Assembly (NCBI GenBank): GCA_038239345.1 | Contig: JBBSEX010000034.1 | Span: forward strand, 1-30,555 | Length of the DNA: 30,555 nucleotides | Origin: JBBSEX01 sp038239345 | Lineage (GTDB): Bacteria > Acidobacteriota > Terriglobia > Bryobacterales > Bryobacteraceae | Direction: 5' to 3' | Notes under the pieces: model-generated | The model's database searches: none | Seen by the model: the letters and a program-made list of their open reading frames with translations, nothing else | What the model was told of the DNA's origin: nothing | Part shown: piece after piece, positions 1 through 6,651 of the stretch | How the letters are laid out: every line of letters begins with the position of its first letter | Numbering within the stretch: position 1 is the first letter of the stretch | Made by a program: the position numbers and the translations under genes

Positions 1-280
1 CATGCCCGAGCCCACCTGCGCGGGCGCGCCGGTTTCGGCCTTCAGCGGTCGCGAGTTTGCCGTGATCCTTCCGTTATCCAACGCCTTTTCTCAAGTGGAT
101 CGTTATCACCAGGCAGCCGAACATATCCGTGTGACAATGTTTGCAGAAATGAGCATATCAGAGTGCGGTAGGCCGCTGGGCGGGCCGCTGGACGCCATTC
201 GGCACTCTGCAAATCTGCGCCTTGTGCGTTTATGTACGCGGAGACCAACATGCCGACCCTCGATGAGTTTGATCTGCTGA
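1..280 (+). pseudogene. Possible decayed GGDEF-domain fragment
   Basis: A 92-codon open frame starts at base 2 and may continue beyond the window. It contains SGREFAVILP followed about 15 residues later by AAEHIRVTM. This resembles the GGDEF core (GG[DE]EFAVILP, then AERIR) of diguanylate cyclases, but the GGDEF signature itself is broken (FSGREF) and nothing after residue 50 looks like the rest of the domain. I read it as a possible degraded scrap. It could equally be a chance resemblance, so confidence is low. Confidence 0.22.
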
Positions 281-465
281 CACTCACCGAAGTTGCCAGT
301 ATTCTTCACTGTTCGAAGGCACGCGTCTGCAAAGCGTTTGCCGGGCAGGTGCATTGTTTTGGGCACATTCGTGTCCCGAGCCCAGAGGGTCCCGGGGAGA
401 GCCTACGCCGCATGCTCCAGTGGCTTCATCTCGATTATTCAGGAGGATGGCGCGACCCATTTTAG
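250..465 (+). CDS. Short HTH (excisionase/MerR-like) DNA-binding ORF, probably truncated
   Basis: The ATG at 250 is preceded by a GGAGA ribosome-binding site, better than the ATG at 232. Residues ~8-35 (LLTLTEVASILHCSKARVCK) match the helix-turn-helix of excisionase-type proteins, where an LT..EVA..L..S...V pattern forms the DNA-reading helices. After about residue 37 the usual wing (LG.R..V....L..WL) is not clearly recognisable, and the same DNA in another frame becomes part of a YncE-like fragment from about base 401. The gene therefore looks cut and joined to foreign sequence at ~370-400. Excisionase-like HTH proteins are common at the edges of integrated elements, so this may be a border relic. 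Whether it is still functional is unclear. Confidence 0.42.
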   Translation: MPTLDEFDLLTLTEVASILHCSKARVCKAFAGQVHCFGHIRVPSPEGPGESLRRMLQWLHLDYSGGWRDPF

Positions 466-631
466 AAAGCTGGAGGACTTCCCTGTGCTGAAATTGGTCC
501 ACAGCCTCGCGATCGACACCGCAACGCACCGGCTCTATGTTCCCGAGGAGCAAGAAGACGGCAAGCCAGTATCACGAATCGTAATTTATGAACCTCGGAA
601 CGCCTCTTCCGGTCCTGCGCCTTTAAGATGA
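401..631 (+). pseudogene. C-terminal fragment of a YncE-like beta-propeller protein
   Basis: The reading frame from about 401 to the TGA at 629-631 encodes two recognisable propeller-blade strands: ACSSGFISIIQEDG and, further on, LAIDTATHRLYVPEEQEDGK followed by IVIYEP. In secreted YncE/surface-antigen propellers these lie in the last two blades and are preceded by about 250 residues, which are missing here. The stop overlaps the start of the next gene (ATGA at 628-631). That next gene is an intact protein of the same broad family, so this was probably the upstream member of a tandem pair that lost its 5' part when foreign DNA (the HTH ORF) was joined to it. Confidence 0.55.
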
Positions 632-1608
632 AAACTATACTGCTGCTGATGCTTGGCATCGCTGCCGTGAAGGCGGAGGATACAGTGCCTCTCGTTTTTA
701 AGACTGCGGTTAGCCTCCCGAATGTGGAAGGGCGCATCGATCATCTCTCGGCGGATCTCGCCAGCCACCGGATCTTCCTGTCAGCGCTCGGAAATCATTC
801 ACTTGAAATTATTGACGCGCAGTCCTTGCGGTCGCTCAAAAGTGTTGCTGGTTTCAACGAACCGCAAGGTGTCCTCTTTGACAAAGACTCAAAACGGCTG
901 TTTGTAGCTTCCGCAGGCGACGGGACCGTGAAGATTCTTGACTCTGCAACGATGCGGACGATCCAGATTCTCAGGCTGGGAGACGACGCTGACAATGTTC
1001 GTTACGACGCGAAGCGCGGCAATATTGTTGTCGGATTCGGCTCCGGCGCACTCGCATTTCTGAAAGCTGACGGAACCAGGAATGGCGACATCGTTCTTAG
1101 CGGTCACCAAGAGTCTTTTCAATTGGAGAAGGAAGGCCATCGGGTATTCGTAAACGTGCCCGACAAACAGGAGATCGCGGTTATCGACCTTGATGGGAAA
1201 TCTGTTGTCGATCGCTGGAAGGGATGGAGCGCACAGCGGAACTTCCCAATGGCGCTTGACGAAAAAAACCACCGCCTCTTCGCGGGTTTTCGGACCCCGG
1301 CTCAAATTCTGGTCGTAGACACGAATACAGGCAAGATGACCGCTTCTGCCGACATCGTTGGTGACACAGACGATATTTTTTACGACGCCGCGAGAGAACG
1401 CCTTTACGTCATCGGCGGAGAGGGGTTCGTCGATGTTCTGGACGTCAAAGATTCAGCTCGAATGAAGCGCCTTGCGCGTATTGAGGTTGCGCCGGGTGCG
1501 CGCACCGGTCTGTTCGTTCCGGAGTGGAACCAATTCTTTGTTGCCGTCCCGAAACGTGGGGGTCGGCCCGCCGAGGTCCGGGTATTCAATGTGCAGGGAG
1601 GAATGTGA
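628..1608 (+). CDS. Secreted YncE-like beta-propeller protein
   Basis: The product has 326 residues with a Sec signal peptide at ~1-16 (MKTILLLMLGIAAVKA). The mature part is a series of ~40-residue propeller repeats. Examples are RIFLSALGNHSLEIIDAQSL, RLFVASAGDGTVKILDSATM, RVFVNVPDKQEIAVIDLDGK, RLFAGFRTPAQILVVDTNTG and RLYVIGGEGFVDVLDVKDS, each being a [RK].[FY]V....(n)..[IV][ILV]D.. blade. This matches the YncE / YVTN-repeat family of periplasmic propellers, whose molecular function is mostly unknown. There is no good Shine-Dalgarno before the ATG. The start overlaps the stop of the upstream fragment (ATGA), suggesting past translational coupling. A strong GGGAGG precedes the next GTG start, so the two were co-transcribed. 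Confidence 0.8.
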   Translation: MKTILLLMLGIAAVKAEDTVPLVFKTAVSLPNVEGRIDHLSADLASHRIFLSALGNHSLEIIDAQSLRSLKSVAGFNEPQGVLFDKDSKRLFVASAGDGTVKILDSATMRTIQILRLGDDADNVRYDAKRGNIVVGFGSGALAFLKADGTRNGDIVLSGHQESFQLEKEGHRVFVNVPDKQEIAVIDLDGKSVVDRWKGWSAQRNFPMALDEKNHRLFAGFRTPAQILVVDTNTGKMTASADIVGDTDDIFYDAARERLYVIGGEGFVDVLDVKDSARMKRLARIEVAPGARTGLFVPEWNQFFVAVPKRGGRPAEVRVFNVQGGM

Positions 1609-2123
1609 ATTCCCGCCCACAAGTGATCCTCATCGCGGCGTTGCTGTTCGTCCGCGTGAGTTTTTGCCCGACGGGCGCGTTGCGGGAAATCGTTTCCGCC
1701 CTCGAACGACAACTACCCTCGCACATGACGGTAGCCGTCACTTATGCAAATTCACACGGGCAACATCAGTTTCGATCGAACGATATCAACCCGCCGTTGC
1801 CCGGCACCTGGAACCCTCTGGTCGCTGGGAGGTGCCCATACCCTTATCCGAGCCGCGGCCCTATCTTTCTCATGGAGTCGTCGGGCGTCTGTAACCAAAA
1901 TCAGCTCATCACAAACGTCACAGCGAAGGTCAACAAAAAGATCTCCCTCTTCGGGTATTACGTCTACAATCGTGCCCTCAGTAATACCGATGGCCTTTCA
2001 ACGTTCCCATACAGTCTCTCCGACGAATACGGACCGGCTACCAGCGATATTCGGCATCGCGTGTCGTTTGGGGGACCATCGGGCCTCACTCAGGAAAGCG
2101 AACACAAGCTGAGTACCATCTGA
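1605..2123 (+). pseudogene. Chimeric ORF: signal-peptide start joined to an Oar-like TonB-dependent receptor fragment
   Basis: A GTG at 1605 follows a strong GGGAGG site and overlaps the stop of the propeller gene. Residues 1-21 look like a signal peptide (MNSRPQVILIAALLFV). From about residue 25 the sequence changes to the late plug/barrel region of acidobacterial Oar-like, carboxypeptidase-regulatory TonB receptors: VTYANSHG, RSNDINPPLPGTWNP, LITNVTAKVNKKISLFGYYV, YGPATSDIRHRVSFGG. Those receptors are about 1000 residues long; here only ~140 survive. After RHRVSFGG the frame goes off into unrelated residues and stops. I infer an internal deletion or recombination joining two genes, followed by decay. 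It is almost certainly not functional. Confidence 0.65.
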
Positions 2124-2130
2124 GTACCAT
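2109..2130 (+). repeat. Perfect 11-bp tandem duplication
   Basis: CTGAGTACCAT occurs twice head to tail (2109-2119 and 2120-2130). It falls at the very end of the chimeric TonB-receptor ORF and supplies its stop codon. A duplication this short may be a slippage product or a footprint of recombination. No matching copy was noticed elsewhere. Confidence 0.8.
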
Positions 2131-2293
2131 TCCCACGGTATTGTGGTGAACGGGTCCGAGGAATGCGCCCCCCAGCAGCCAATCCGCAAGCAGCTTCGCT
2201 CCAGCAGATCGAGAGACCGAGAAGTCCTTTGAGCGGGTCGCTCGAGATGCTGCCGTATTGATTCAGGAAGAATCCGGGTACAGATACTCAACT

Positions 2294-3235
2294 ATGCAAG
2301 GTTACAACGAGCTTCGCAGCGGTGCCGCTTGGCTCGATGTCTCAGGGCGTGGCGAGGTTCGGGTAGGCGGCGAGGACCGGGCACGGTTCCTGCATGCAAT
2401 GACCACAAATCATATCCAGCAACTCAAGCCGGGAACAGGGTGCTACGCGTTCTTCTTAACGGCGCAAGGGCGAATACTGGCCGATGTGAACGTGTTGTGC
2501 CGACAGGATTCGTTCCTGCTCGATACGGAGCCTGAAACAAAGCAGAAACTTCTGGAGCACCTCGAAAAGTTCATCATTGGGGACGATGCAACGGTGGAAG
2601 ACTTCACGCCCGCACTTGCCACGATCGCCATCGAAGGACCGAAATCCCCGGACGTCATTACTGAAGCAGGATTTCCAGTGCCCGGGATCTACTATGGCGA
2701 CAACCTGGACTCAGAGGCGGGTCTGGTGGCCAGACTGAGTGTCACGGGAAGCACAGGCTTTTTCGTCATCGTTCCAACGGCGGAGAAGGATGCGGCCTTA
2801 AGTAAAATCCAAGCGGCGGGTGCCGCGGCTGCGGATAAAGAGGCATTCAACATCGTGCGTCTGGAACACGGCAAGCCACGCTATGGCGAAGACATTAGCG
2901 ATCGTTACCTCGCTCAGGAAGCGGATCAAGAGCAAGCCTTGAACTTCCATAAAGGTTGCTACCTCGGCCAGGAGATTGTCGAACGACTCCGATCTCGCGG
3001 ACTGATCAGTCGCGTTCTGACCGCACTCGAAATTGAGGGACAAACACCGCCCGAACCCCGGACTAAACTAAGAGTCGGCGACGCGCCCGCCGCAGAGATC
3101 ACCTCTGCTGCCTATTCTCCGGCTTTGGGAAGGGTGGTTGCACTGGGCTACGTGCGTGTGGAATACGCCAAGCCCGGGACGGAGTTTACGACTGAAGATT
3201 TACGCGCTCGGGTGCGAATGCCACATGCCTCATAG
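2294..3235 (+). CDS. ygfZ: Folate-binding YgfZ/GcvT-family protein
   Basis: The product has 313 residues from the ATG at 2294. A TTG at 2258 would add 12 residues, but the conserved start of the family (GYNELRSGAAWLDVSGRG) fits the ATG. The YgfZ hallmark K-G-C-Y-x-G-Q-E is present at ~220-227 (HKGCYLGQEIVERLRSRG). It separates this Fe-S-cluster-assembly-associated folate-binding family from true glycine-cleavage T proteins. The N-terminal half carries the GcvT fold (RARFLHAMTTN, GCYAFFLTAQGRILADVNV, LLDTEPETKQKLLEHL) and the C-terminus the small GcvT_C barrel. Length is close to E. coli YgfZ. The gene is intact, on the opposite strand to the copper block, and unrelated to it. It marks where ordinary chromosome-like sequence resumes after the decayed segment. 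The known role in E. coli is maintaining certain Fe-S enzymes with tetrahydrofolate. Confidence 0.85.
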   Translation: MQGYNELRSGAAWLDVSGRGEVRVGGEDRARFLHAMTTNHIQQLKPGTGCYAFFLTAQGRILADVNVLCRQDSFLLDTEPETKQKLLEHLEKFIIGDDATVEDFTPALATIAIEGPKSPDVITEAGFPVPGIYYGDNLDSEAGLVARLSVTGSTGFFVIVPTAEKDAALSKIQAAGAAAADKEAFNIVRLEHGKPRYGEDISDRYLAQEADQEQALNFHKGCYLGQEIVERLRSRGLISRVLTALEIEGQTPPEPRTKLRVGDAPAAEITSAAYSPALGRVVALGYVRVEYAKPGTEFTTEDLRARVRMPHAS

Positions 3236-3297
3236 GTAGCAGTTTGGTCACCGATTCGCCGGCGCATGCCTTCGCCATGCTCTCCCTAGTGTTGATG

Positions 3298-3681
3298 TTA
3301 CGTTTTTCCCAAGTGGTGAGAGCTAATTGTTCCGTGGCAACAGCCGGCCTTGTCTACAACGGGCAGACTCGTCGCTTGGTGTGTGTCAAGTTTGCGCCGG
3401 GCGTCTTCCAGGGATTCATCCAGGCCGCAGCAGGAGGACGCAGGCCGCATGATCTCTTCAACCGGAACTTCCGAGGCCCTCCGATCATCGGCCGCTACGC
3501 TGTGACACATGTCACGCTCGGTCACGACGCCCACCACCCGACGGCTCTGTTTGTCCTCCACAACGGGCGTGCACCCGCATCCCGTCTTGCGCATCGCCAG
3601 CGCAGCATGTTGTGCCGTCTCGCGCGGCGTGCAGCACGACTCCGTCTGAACCGGTTCCATCTTGTCTTTACAACAACTCAT
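3298..3681 (-). CDS. Cysteine-rich CBS-domain-pair protein
   Basis: The product has 127 residues, with an ATG at 3681 preceded by AAGGAG. Two CBS motifs are visible. The first spans ~15-75 (TPVVEDKQSRRVVGVVTERD, the usual CBS strand-turn-strand) and the second ~78-125 (IMRP...LDESLEDA...SLPVVDKAG). A CBS pair normally binds adenine nucleotides. What is odd is the cysteine load: 11 Cys (3, 4, 16, 17, 35, 37, 59, 84, 85, 114, 115), including four CC pairs and a GCGC where ordinary CBS proteins have small hydrophobic residues. No signal peptide is visible, so it should be cytoplasmic. It is the last gene of the copCAB-like segment, 57 bp after copB on the same strand. I infer a metal-responsive or metal-binding CBS protein. 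The function is not established. Confidence 0.8.
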   Translation of the reverse strand: MSCCKDKMEPVQTESCCTPRETAQHAALAMRKTGCGCTPVVEDKQSRRVVGVVTERDMCHSVAADDRRASEVPVEEIMRPASSCCGLDESLEDARRKLDTHQATSLPVVDKAGCCHGTISSHHLGKT

Positions 3682-3738
3682 TTGAGTTTCTCCTTGGCAC
3701 CCGTTTTTCGCTCTGGTGCAGCCTAAGTGTTAGCACCT

Positions 3739-4518
3739 CTACCTCCATATGCGAACGCCGAATACGAGACGGGGAGCATGTACGGGCTCGCCTGACTGAC
3801 GTGCATACTCCGCGGTGTTCCCAAATTTTCCGGAGTAGGTGAAACCGATGTAGGGCGCGAATTTTCTCGAGAATTCGTAGCGCAGCCTGAGGCCGCTGTC
3901 GAGATCGGAGAGGCCCGATCCAAGCCCTCGTGCACGGTCGTCCTTATTATAGAAATTCATCTCGAGCTGCGGCTGCAGAATCAGGCGCTGAGTAATCAGC
4001 ATGTTGTAAGATCCTGCCACGCGCGCCGCCATGTGTCCGCCATCCCGGAAGTACAGAGTCGGCTCAAAGTCAAAGTAATAGGGAGCGAGCCCTTCGATTC
4101 CGACTGCGCCCCATGTGCGCCGCGGACCAGAGTCCAGATCCACGCGAACACCGGCCTGCCAATCGAAGTAGCGAAGACGAGGAATTGGGCGGTCGTATAG
4201 CGCTTCCGTATCCCCGTCACCAACTCGACCCCGCGAGACGGTCCCTTCGGATTTTATCCAGAGCTTGTTCCGGTCTGTTCCAAGCCAACCCTGACCGTCC
4301 CACCGAAACGCGGTGTCCGGGCCGCTGGTGCGACCCTCGAGCTGATCGAAGATCACCCTGCTGAGAATGCGATTGTCGTTAATCGGCGAAGGCCAGTCCG
4401 ACGGAACGGGCTTCGACGGATCTGTACCTGTGTCCGATTGACTCTGGGCATAAAGGGGCCATGTGGAGAGTGCCGCGATGGCGAGGAAAGAAAGAATCGA
4501 ACAAGCGGTCAGCTTCAC
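3739..4518 (-). CDS. copB: Copper resistance protein B (CopB family)
   Basis: The product has 259 residues. The GTG at 4518 overlaps the TGA of the upstream CopA oxidase (GTGA), indicating coupling; a start at 4572 would lie within that gene. A signal peptide covers ~1-24 (LTACSILSFLAIAALSTWPL). The CopB outer-membrane beta-barrel family is recognisable from WDGQGWLGTDRNKLWIKSEG, FDWQAGVRVD, GIEGLAPYYFDFEPTLYF, LQPQLEMNFY and GLSDLDSGLRLRYEFSRKFAPY, and it ends in an aromatic-flanked strand (VFGVRIW). The Met/His-rich MDHxxM-type segment that many CopB proteins carry after the signal peptide is absent. In the family, CopB acts with the CopA oxidase to bind or exclude copper at the outer membrane. 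Confidence 0.88.
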   Translation of the reverse strand: MKLTACSILSFLAIAALSTWPLYAQSQSDTGTDPSKPVPSDWPSPINDNRILSRVIFDQLEGRTSGPDTAFRWDGQGWLGTDRNKLWIKSEGTVSRGRVGDGDTEALYDRPIPRLRYFDWQAGVRVDLDSGPRRTWGAVGIEGLAPYYFDFEPTLYFRDGGHMAARVAGSYNMLITQRLILQPQLEMNFYNKDDRARGLGSGLSDLDSGLRLRYEFSRKFAPYIGFTYSGKFGNTAEYARQSGEPVHAPRLVFGVRIWR

Positions 4519-6413
4519 GAGACGATTACCGTCCGGAACATGCCAGCCTCCATGTGATACAGCAGATGGCAATGGTAAGCCCAGCGGCCCGGGGTATCGG
4601 CACTGACGAGATAACTAACTCGTTCGCCCGGCTTAACAATGAGCGTATGTTTGTACGGCAGATAGTCGCCGTGTCCGTTCTCCAGTTCACTCCACAAGCC
4701 GTGCAGGTGTATCGGGTGTTCCATCATCGTGTCGTTGACCAGGATAATGCGCACGCGTTCACCGAGCGCCATGTGCAGCGGCTCCGCGCTGGAGAACTTC
4801 TGGCCGTCGAAACCCCAGACGTACCGCTCCATGTTGCCGGACAGGTGAAGTTCGATGTCGCGGCTAGGCGGGCGGCCATCTACGCCGCGGTATAGCGCTT
4901 TCAAATCAGCGTAGGTGAGAACGCGGCGGCCATTTCCGTTAAGACCGTCGCCAGGCTTATCCAGGCGGGAAGTGGGGTGCATGGCCACGTTGTTGACTGT
5001 TGGGCCCATGTGCAGCGGCATATGAGTTTTAGGCTCGGCCGGCGGGTGAGGCGGCGCATAACCGGAGGGCGGGACCAGCCGGCCGGTTGAGGGGCCGGGC
5101 TGGGGGAACGGGGTTGCTCCAAATGCGCTTGAACCCGCTGCGGCATCCGCTGCTTTCGGCATCGGCATCGACATCATCTGGTGATCTCCGCCGCGGCCTT
5201 TGCCATTCATCACAACCATTCCGGCCATTTCGCCCATTCCGGAAGCTTTGTTCATGGCGCCCATTTTTCCCATGCCCGCCATCCCCATATCCGTCATGGT
5301 GCGCATCGGTGTCGGATCGGAAGCGGGAACAGGTGCGGTCATGCCAAGCCGGGGCGCGATGGTTCCCCGCGCAAACCCGTCGCGAGCCTCGGGTTCCACA
5401 AACAGGGTGTATGCGGCATCCCCCTTGGGTTCGACAATTATGTCGTAAGTCTCGGCAACACCCATACGGAACTCATCCACCGTAACCGGCTGCACGGGAT
5501 TGCCGTCTGCGGCCACAACGGTCATCTGCAAACCTGGAATGCGGATATCGAAGAAAGTCATGGAAGATGCGTTGACAAACCTTAGGCGAATTCGCTGCCC
5601 CGGCTCGAAAAGTGCCGTCCAATTTTCAGCGGGAGGTTTCCCGTTGATCAGGTAGGTATAGGTAGACCCAGTGACGTCCGAAATATCGGTGGGGGTCATG
5701 TTCATGCGTCCCCACATCAAGCGATTGGAGACGGTCGACGCGAGACCTTTGGTCTTCACATCATTGAAAAATGTGGCGGCAGTGCGTTTTTGAAAATTAT
5801 AGTAATCGCTTTGCTTCTTCAAGTTCCCAAAAACGATTTCTGGATTCTGATCGGTCCAGTCGGACAAAACTACGGCGTAGTCGCGGTCGAACTCGATCGG
5901 GTCCTTTTCATGCGGCTCAATGATGAGGCTCCCGTACAAGCCGGTCTGCTCCTGAAAACGGCTATGGCTGTGGTACCAATAACTGCCGTTTTGGCGTACC
6001 GGAATTTTATAGACGAAGGTTTCGCCCGGGAGAATGCCGCGAAAACTCAGACCCGGCACACCATCCATTCCAGCAGGTGAACGAACGCCGTGCCAATGAA
6101 TGGAGGTGGCTTCCGGGAGCCGATTGGTTACCGAGAGTGTCACGGTATCGCCCTCTCTCCATTTGAGGATCGGGCCCGGAACCAGTCCGTTGACAGAGGT
6201 CGCTCGCGAATTTTTTCCGGTAAAGTTTACTGGAGTCGAATCAATCACGAGGTGGAAGGTGTCGCCAGTGAGTACTGCTGGCTGAGCAGGCATCCGCGCC
6301 AGCAAGGTGCCCGCAAAACGGGACACTGCCGCGAGTGCAGCCGTGCCTTGCACAAAGCGGCGGCGGCTCCATATGGATGGAACGTTAAAATTGGGGAGGT
6401 CTGAGTTGGACAT
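4515..6413 (-). CDS. copA: CopA-type periplasmic multicopper oxidase
   Basis: The product has 632 residues from the ATG at 6413. A TTG at 6440 preceded by AGGGAAAG would add nine residues and cannot be excluded. A Tat signal is present (SRRRFVQGTAALAA, residues ~16-29). The copper-ligand motifs of a three-domain MCO are complete: HWHG (~106-109), HSH (~148-150), HPIHLHG (~566-572) and HCHLLYHMEAGM (~614-625), the last giving the type-1 Cys with Met as axial ligand. A Met-rich insert (MGMAGMGKMGAM, then MMSMPMP) lies around residues 370-430, as in PcoA/CopA, where such segments bind extra Cu(I). The family oxidises Cu(I) in the periplasm. CopB follows with overlapping codons. The 238-bp leader before it is the longest gap within the block, so it may have its own promoter. 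Confidence 0.92.
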   Translation of the reverse strand: MSNSDLPNFNVPSIWSRRRFVQGTAALAAVSRFAGTLLARMPAQPAVLTGDTFHLVIDSTPVNFTGKNSRATSVNGLVPGPILKWREGDTVTLSVTNRLPEATSIHWHGVRSPAGMDGVPGLSFRGILPGETFVYKIPVRQNGSYWYHSHSRFQEQTGLYGSLIIEPHEKDPIEFDRDYAVVLSDWTDQNPEIVFGNLKKQSDYYNFQKRTAATFFNDVKTKGLASTVSNRLMWGRMNMTPTDISDVTGSTYTYLINGKPPAENWTALFEPGQRIRLRFVNASSMTFFDIRIPGLQMTVVAADGNPVQPVTVDEFRMGVAETYDIIVEPKGDAAYTLFVEPEARDGFARGTIAPRLGMTAPVPASDPTPMRTMTDMGMAGMGKMGAMNKASGMGEMAGMVVMNGKGRGGDHQMMSMPMPKAADAAAGSSAFGATPFPQPGPSTGRLVPPSGYAPPHPPAEPKTHMPLHMGPTVNNVAMHPTSRLDKPGDGLNGNGRRVLTYADLKALYRGVDGRPPSRDIELHLSGNMERYVWGFDGQKFSSAEPLHMALGERVRIILVNDTMMEHPIHLHGLWSELENGHGDYLPYKHTLIVKPGERVSYLVSADTPGRWAYHCHLLYHMEAGMFRTVIVS

Positions 6414-6440
6414 AGTTTCTGCGTTCGCAATCGTGGACAA

Positions 6441-6651
6441 ATTTTCTTTCCCTACGCAGCACCTTTACATTCCAGAGACGCAATGCAATGTCAGAGAGCG
6501 GCGTATGAACTTTGGCTGAAGTAGATTACTGAAGACCGCGCAAGCCGATCACTCAGTACTTCGCTCAGAATCTTTAAACGTTTTGGGCACTTGCGGGCCC
6601 ATTGATGGCCACCTCCAATCACCCGCTGAACCGATACGCGCGTTGGTGGGG
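6441..6651. other. Non-coding gap upstream of the copA oxidase
   Basis: About 210 bases separate the stop of the DUF4396-oxidase gene from the oxidase CopA. I see no convincing ORF and no copy of the CsoR-type motif. There is no clear hairpin with a T-tract and no obvious -35/-10 pair. An AGGGAAAG lies just before the alternative TTG start at 6440. A promoter for copA-copB-CBS may be here, but it is not readable by eye. Confidence 0.4.

Noticed and set aside
3236..3297. Possible terminator between the convergent ygfZ and CBS genes (GCATG...CATGC)
   Set aside because: The stem is only 5 bp with no T-tract, too weak to call.
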